Source: Bacteroidales bacterium UBA3623
GTDB taxonomy: Bacteria > Bacteroidota > Bacteroidia > Bacteroidales > UBA932
DNA: 7,376 nucleotides
Direction of reading: 5' to 3'
Assembly: GCA_002373715.1 (NCBI GenBank)
Contig: DFLI01000089.1
Coordinates: forward strand, 1-7,376
Positions 5,726 to 7,376 of this stretch are shown here, piece by piece. Numbering within the stretch: the first letter of the stretch is position 1; every line of letters begins with the position of its first letter. The notes below the pieces were generated by a model, which worked only from the letters and a program-made list of their open reading frames with translations, made no database searches and was not told the DNA's origin. Made by a program: the position numbers and the translations under genes.

Positions 5726-6427
5726 ATGCTTCATTCCCGCATATTTACTTTTAACCCCATCGGAACCAACTGTGTGGTCCTTTGGGCCGATGGTCAAACG
5801 GCCTGCACGCTGGTAGACCCCGGCATGTCCTCGGACGAGGGCGTCAAGGATTTGACTGACTTCCTGAAAGCCCACGGCCTCACCCCGGACGCCATTCTGC
5901 TCACCCACGGCCACTTCGACCACGTATGGGGCGTGGAGAAACTGCTCAAGCTTTTCCCCGTTCCGGTGTACATGCATCCGGCCGATAAGGGCATCCTGGC
6001 CAACGGCGCCTCTGCTTTCAAGGGCATGGAGGACCTCAAGATATTTAAGCACAATATAGCCACCACCGACGTGGCCGATGGGCAGGTGATCAACACCGCC
6101 GGCACGCCTTGGACGGTGATTCACACGCCCGGCCATACGCCCGGCTGCGTGTGCTATTATTCGGCCGATAACAGCCTCCTTCTCAGCGGAGACACCCTTT
6201 TTGCCGGCAGCATCGGCCGCACAGACCTGGGTGGGGGAGACTACGATGCGCTGATCAGGAGCATCCAGCAAAAGCTCCTCACCCTGCCCGGAGACACGGA
6301 CGTCATCCCCGGCCACGGCCAGCCCACCACCATAGCCCGCGAGGGCACCTCCAACCCCTTCCTCCAGCCCTTCAACGAGCCCGAAGGAGACTTCCCGGAA
6401 GAAGGCATAGCCATCGAAGGAATATGA
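5726..6427 (+). CDS. MBL-fold metallohydrolase (glyoxalase II-like)
   Basis: This 233-residue soluble metallo-beta-lactamase-fold hydrolase carries the complete metal site: HGHFDH (H61, H63, D65, H66), H137 in TPGHTPG, D156 in SGDTLF and H197 in IPGHGQ. The spacing, GSIGRTDL after the aspartate and the short C-terminus resemble the compact glyoxalase II-like enzymes (YcbL type), which hydrolyse thioesters such as S-lactoylglutathione. The true substrate here is unknown. No signal peptide is evident. ATG 5726 is chosen because it follows the -7 box at a sensible distance and starts the typical N-terminus (MLHSRIFTFNPIGTN). A TTG at 5672 in the same frame would put the promoter inside the gene. 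The stop overlaps the birA start by ATGA (6424-6427). Confidence 0.92.
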   Translation: MLHSRIFTFNPIGTNCVVLWADGQTACTLVDPGMSSDEGVKDLTDFLKAHGLTPDAILLTHGHFDHVWGVEKLLKLFPVPVYMHPADKGILANGASAFKGMEDLKIFKHNIATTDVADGQVINTAGTPWTVIHTPGHTPGCVCYYSADNSLLLSGDTLFAGSIGRTDLGGGDYDALIRSIQQKLLTLPGDTDVIPGHGQPTTIAREGTSNPFLQPFNEPEGDFPEEGIAIEGI

Positions 6428-7218
6428 ATCCCCCCGTCATGCCCGGAGATGGCCAATCGGAGTCGGCCATGACCTCCCCCGTCATGCCCGGCTTGACCGG
6501 GCATCTCCTCTGGCTGGACAGCATCGACTCCACCAACTCCGAAGCCCTTCGGCGGCTTCCGGAGCTGTCCGGCGGCACCGTGCTGGCCGCCCGGGAGCAG
6601 ACGGCGGGTCGCGGCCAGCGGGGCAACACCTGGTTCACGGAGCCGGGGAAAAACCTCACCTTCTCTATTGTCCTGAAGGATCTTCCCATATCGGCCCCCG
6701 ATGCCCCCAGGCTCAATTATCTTACCTCTGTGGCAGTGGCTTCTTATCTGGAATCCCGGGGCGTAAAGGCCGATATCAAATGGCCCAACGATATATATGT
6801 GGAAGGCCGAAAGATTTGCGGGATGCTGCTGGAAAACACCCTGGGCCCCGGCTGCCAGCTCATGGCCTCGGTGATAGGGATTGGCATCAATATCAATCAG
6901 AAGGAATTTCCGCAGCTGGCCAATGCTACCTCTCTGGCCCTGTGCACTGGAAAGGAATATGAACTGGAAGCAGAGCTGCAGGCGTTTCTGGATATCTTTG
7001 CCGGCCTTATGCCGCAGCTGCTCTCAGAGGAACTGTTTGCCGCCTATTCGGCCCGGCTGTTCCGGAAGGGCGTACCGGCCCGGTATCACGACCTCCTTAC
7101 AGACTGCGAGTACCAGGGCGTCATTGAGGGCGTGGAGCCCGACGGCCGCCTGCACATCCGCAACCTGGATGGGGGAGACTATTATTACAGATTCAAAGAA
7201 GTAAGCTACATATTATGA
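6424..7218 (+). CDS. birA: Biotin--[acetyl-CoA-carboxylase] ligase (monofunctional BirA)
   Basis: The enzyme activates biotin as biotinyl-5'-AMP and transfers it to a lysine of biotin-carrier proteins. From ATG 6424 it has 264 residues with STN (36-38), the biotin/AMP loop GRGQRGNTW (62-70), KWPND (119-123), KICGMLLE (130-137), GIGININ (152-158) and a C-terminal SH3-like domain ending in FKEVSYIL. There is no N-terminal helix-turn-helix, so it is the non-regulatory class. The first 26 residues are unlike the family. They are encoded by two copies of a palindromic DNA repeat and read PPVMPG then SPVMPG, 15 residues apart. In-frame ATGs at 6424, 6439, 6469 and 6484 are all possible starts. I annotate 6424 for its ATGA overlap with the preceding gene; 6484 would give a more typical 244-residue enzyme. 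The stop overlaps the next ATG by ATGA (7215-7218). Confidence 0.93.
   Translation: MNPPVMPGDGQSESAMTSPVMPGLTGHLLWLDSIDSTNSEALRRLPELSGGTVLAAREQTAGRGQRGNTWFTEPGKNLTFSIVLKDLPISAPDAPRLNYLTSVAVASYLESRGVKADIKWPNDIYVEGRKICGMLLENTLGPGCQLMASVIGIGININQKEFPQLANATSLALCTGKEYELEAELQAFLDIFAGLMPQLLSEELFAAYSARLFRKGVPARYHDLLTDCEYQGVIEGVEPDGRLHIRNLDGGDYYYRFKEVSYIL
6431..6474. repeat. Palindromic repeat, copy 1 (degenerate), in the 5' end of birA
   Basis: It begins with CCCCCGTCATGCCCGG (6431-6446), identical to the start of copy 2 at 6476-6491. Its outer arms GTCATG (6436-6441) and CATGAC (6468-6473) pair, followed by one mismatch, three pairs and a wobble. The centre holds a smaller palindrome around TGGCCA (6450-6455). 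It resembles a diverged or composite member of the same element as copy 2. Confidence 0.6.
6476..6510. repeat. Palindromic repeat, copy 2, in the 5' end of birA
   Basis: A perfect 8-bp stem, ATGCCCGG (6484-6491) with CCGGGCAT (6497-6504), has the loop CTTGA and is preceded by CCCCCGTC. The shape (GTCATGCCCGG, CTTGA, CCGGGCAT) is that of short dispersed palindromic elements found in many copies in various bacterial genomes. It is in frame with birA and has no stop codon. Whether it is dispersed in this genome cannot be seen here. Confidence 0.7.
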
Positions 7219-7319
7219 AAAGAGAAGTCTGGTTGGATTTCCTGCGGGTCGTGGTGGTAGGCGCCGCAGCGGTTCTGCTCCAGCGAATCCCCAAGGTGGG
7301 GAAGTGTATTATAGGGTAA
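7215..7319 (+). CDS. Small hydrophobic ORF, 34 residues, unrecognised
   Basis: ATG 7215 overlaps the birA stop by ATGA, the same coupling seen between the hydrolase gene and birA. The peptide starts MKREVWLDFL and has a hydrophobic core from about L7 to L22 (VVVVGAAAVLL), then a basic tail with one cysteine (QRIPKVGKCIIG). A single membrane helix is plausible. In size and start (MKxxxW then a hydrophobic run) it vaguely recalls the tiny 'smalltalk' proteins of Bacteroidales, but I cannot claim homology. Its stop directly abuts the opposing stop at 7320-7322. It could be chance readthrough of a 3' UTR. Confidence 0.4.
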   Translation: MKREVWLDFLRVVVVGAAAVLLQRIPKVGKCIIG

Positions 7320-7376
7320 TTATTCCCCCGGAAACTTGACGCCCCATTCGGCGCGGAGGCGGTCCATCAGGTGCAT
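7320..7376 (-). CDS. Probable C-terminal end of a convergent gene (5' part outside the window)
   Basis: On the minus strand, 18 codons run in from the right edge to TAA at 7322-7320 and end in RLRAEWGVKFPGE. Codon choice (CTG, GAC, CGC, CTC, GCC, GGC, GTC, AAG) matches the other genes here, which supports coding, but the piece is too short to assign a family. The stop abuts the stop of the small + strand ORF with no spacer, so any terminator must lie inside one of the two coding regions. Confidence 0.45.
   Translation of the reverse strand: MHLMDRLRAEWGVKFPGE

Noticed and set aside
6431..6510. CRISPR array or tandem repeat array in birA
   Set aside because: There are only two copies, with different interiors and palindromic structure. 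They are inside a coding frame and no cas genes are present.

Overview
The window looks like a chromosomal segment from a member of the Bacteroidota, most likely the order Bacteroidales. Two upstream regions carry the TAnnTTTG -7 promoter element of that phylum, no start codon has a convincing Shine-Dalgarno sequence, and the UvrA and tandem deoxynucleoside kinases are of the kind seen there. The order is an inference. Gene density is very high and no stretch of 300 bases lacks a gene.

Layout, left to right. (1) The 3' end of an unrecognised gene overlaps a CodB-type cytosine permease by 8 nt; both are on the + strand, and the permease is followed by a strong intrinsic terminator. (2) uvrA (+) starts almost on top of its promoter and runs to 4409. 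(3) Convergent with uvrA, and separated from it by 3 nt between stop codons, is a two-gene minus-strand operon of paralogous deoxynucleoside kinases. (4) A 68-nt divergent promoter region separates these from a + strand chain: an MBL-fold hydrolase, a BirA-type biotin ligase and a 34-codon small ORF, each overlapping the next by ATGA. (5) The window ends in the apparent 3' end of another minus-strand gene, whose stop codon abuts that of the small ORF.

Functionally, the permease (cytosine import) and the kinases (deoxynucleoside to dNMP) fit nucleotide salvage, and UvrA initiates nucleotide excision repair. The hydrolase and BirA look like co-transcribed housekeeping genes. I see no defence system, prophage, transposase, CRISPR array, tRNA or rRNA.

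The most unusual structure is a 52-bp inverted repeat (50 of 52 identical) flanking uvrA. One copy is the last 15 codons and stop of uvrA, which read antisense also form the terminator of the kinase operon. The other copy sits just after the permease and forms its terminator. In effect, a terminator nested in a coding sequence seems to have been copied, inverted, to the other side of the gene. A second oddity is a palindromic repeat (two copies, 45-nt period) inside the 5' end of birA, which supplies several alternative start codons.
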